In this document: piece after piece, positions 62,754 through 64,000 of the stretch
Layout: the number at the start of each line of letters is the position of its first letter
How positions within the stretch are numbered: position 1 is the first letter of the stretch
NCBI GenBank assembly: GCA_008508345.1
Contig: QNGE01000768.1
Span: 124,001 to 188,000, forward strand
Source: Paragonimus westermani
Taxonomy: Eukaryota; Platyhelminthes; Trematoda; Plagiorchiida; Troglotrematidae
DNA length: 64,000 bases
Direction: 5' to 3'
The notes under the pieces: model-generated
What the model saw: only the letters and a program-made list of their open reading frames with translations
Database searches by the model: none
Told to the model about the DNA's origin: nothing
Made by a program: the position numbers and the translations under genes

Positions 62754-64000
62754 CTCAGATACCTCTGAGATTTTTCTAACTAAGATCAGTTTACTGTGTT
62801 GTATTTACCCGGGTGAGCAGACACACAGTCTTGTGTGCTACTCTGTCAGTTTGTTGGCCTATAATTTGATTTCCATGTGAACACCGTTACAAACTAAACG
62901 TATTCGAGCAACGTGTAGGCAAAAGGAGAACTCCGGAACCAAGAAAGGGTGGGACCGAATTTCCTACTGTAATGTTGGATAAGCAAAGAAATGTGCAAAG
63001 TTGGTCACAACAAACCTAAAATGTGACTGCCAATATCAGCAGTGAAATTATGCCATAATTAATCAGATCAACTGTTTCCAAAGTGATTAAATATTAGAGA
63101 TTCAATGTGTAAAACCATCGAAAAATCTCTTTGACTAACCAAACAACAAAAATAGTCGCCTCCTGTGAAGCATGTTAAACAGAAATAAATAGCTCATACA
63201 AAGAACTCTACTGGTTTGCAAATTGACGGGCAATTTTATACCAAGGGGCCAAGTACAAAATTTGGCTTTGAGAAACATCTAGGAAGAATCTTCCGGAACA
63301 TTCCAGAACTACATGATGCACATACCGTGATAAGTTTTACAATAAACTTACATCGGAACGGTGTCACCTTACGCATTTCGTCATGCAGGGCCTAGAAATG
63401 ATAGTGTTTGGAAAAATTGGCTTGTATATAACCCGCGTTTTCAAGTGAAAACTTTCCGTCAGCTTTTTAATCTAACATACTTAGACAACCTGGACTTGGT
63501 AGCTCTTTCCAGCGTGGGAAGTACTTCCAATTTATCATTTACTTATGCAAAGAAAGGGTGATGACACTAAGAACTAAACTTGGTTGTGTTAACTGCTTTC
63601 TCGGGAATCAACCACAACCAGCTGTTCCAGTTTGAGTTCGTAAATATTCATCGACATCCGAATACAATGCCATGAATGTCGTCAGGTTGTTGAGGAGCAT
63701 CCTTATTTGCAATAGACCGATGGCTCAAAGTGAGACAGTATGCAGTTCCCATTTGGTGTTTCAGCTTCAAATTTTGGCCGGATGTGCTACGCGCTTGCAA
63801 ACTCTACAACATTACATTCGGTGTGCATAACGAAAAACCAGTAATTTGCATTATAAGTCACGAGAATAATACCTCCAGCGCCTGAACTATGCGGTACAAG
63901 CAACCGCCTGACGTTTCCCAGTGAAGCCATCAACGAAACCCAGCATCACTACCTCCAAGTTCTTTAAGAACCCTCATTAACTGCGCAAAGCTAGTTGATT
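62754..64000. other. No supported gene
   Basis: Only a 66-codon frame (63361-63561) and smaller ones; no domain recognised. Confidence 0.5.

Overview
The window is eukaryotic nuclear DNA, most likely from a flatworm (trematode or cestode). This rests on intron-split coding sequence with GT/AG boundaries, decayed Penelope-like elements with GIY-YIG nuclease ends, a CR1/jockey-type LINE, a gag-like zinc-knuckle remnant, and several tRNA-derived SINEs. No operons, bacterial ribosome sites or long continuous genes are visible. Base composition is moderately AT-rich, which looks less extreme than in Schistosoma. The assignment to flatworms is inference; no species is claimed.

The only convincing host gene is a secreted-type S1 (chymotrypsin-fold) serine protease on the minus strand, about 31.15-36.53 kb. 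Four exons carry the activation site and catalytic His, a short linker, the catalytic Asp, and the catalytic Ser plus C-terminal helix. A polyadenylation signal follows the stop. The S1 pocket is unlike trypsin, and the splice phase between the first two visible exons does not match, so a small exon is probably unseen or the gene is damaged.

The gene lies in the loop of a large inverted repeat: arms of about 2.16 kb (25.37-27.53 kb and 38.09-40.26 kb) around a 10.6 kb spacer. A second inverted arrangement lies at 9.07-13.66 kb: one ~470 bp repeat unit on the plus strand and two tandem copies on the minus strand. The tail of this unit matches the tail of a tRNA-headed SINE at 49.65-49.80 kb.

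Layout: 1-7.1 kb, unassigned, with a cluster of plus-strand open frames at 4.3-5.7 kb; 7.1-23.1 kb, SINE copies and the 470 bp repeat family in otherwise featureless DNA; 23.2-24.0 kb, gag-like remnant; 25.4-40.3 kb, inverted repeat enclosing the protease; 44.2-44.6 kb, a GC/CpG-rich island; 47.2-47.7 kb, Penelope GIY-YIG fragment; 49.65 kb, tRNA-headed SINE; 52.9-55.5 kb, degenerate LINE; 60.1-62.1 kb, near full-length but broken Penelope-like element with repeats at its 5' side. Most open frames in the rest are short, overlapping and without recognisable domains, and are treated as chance.
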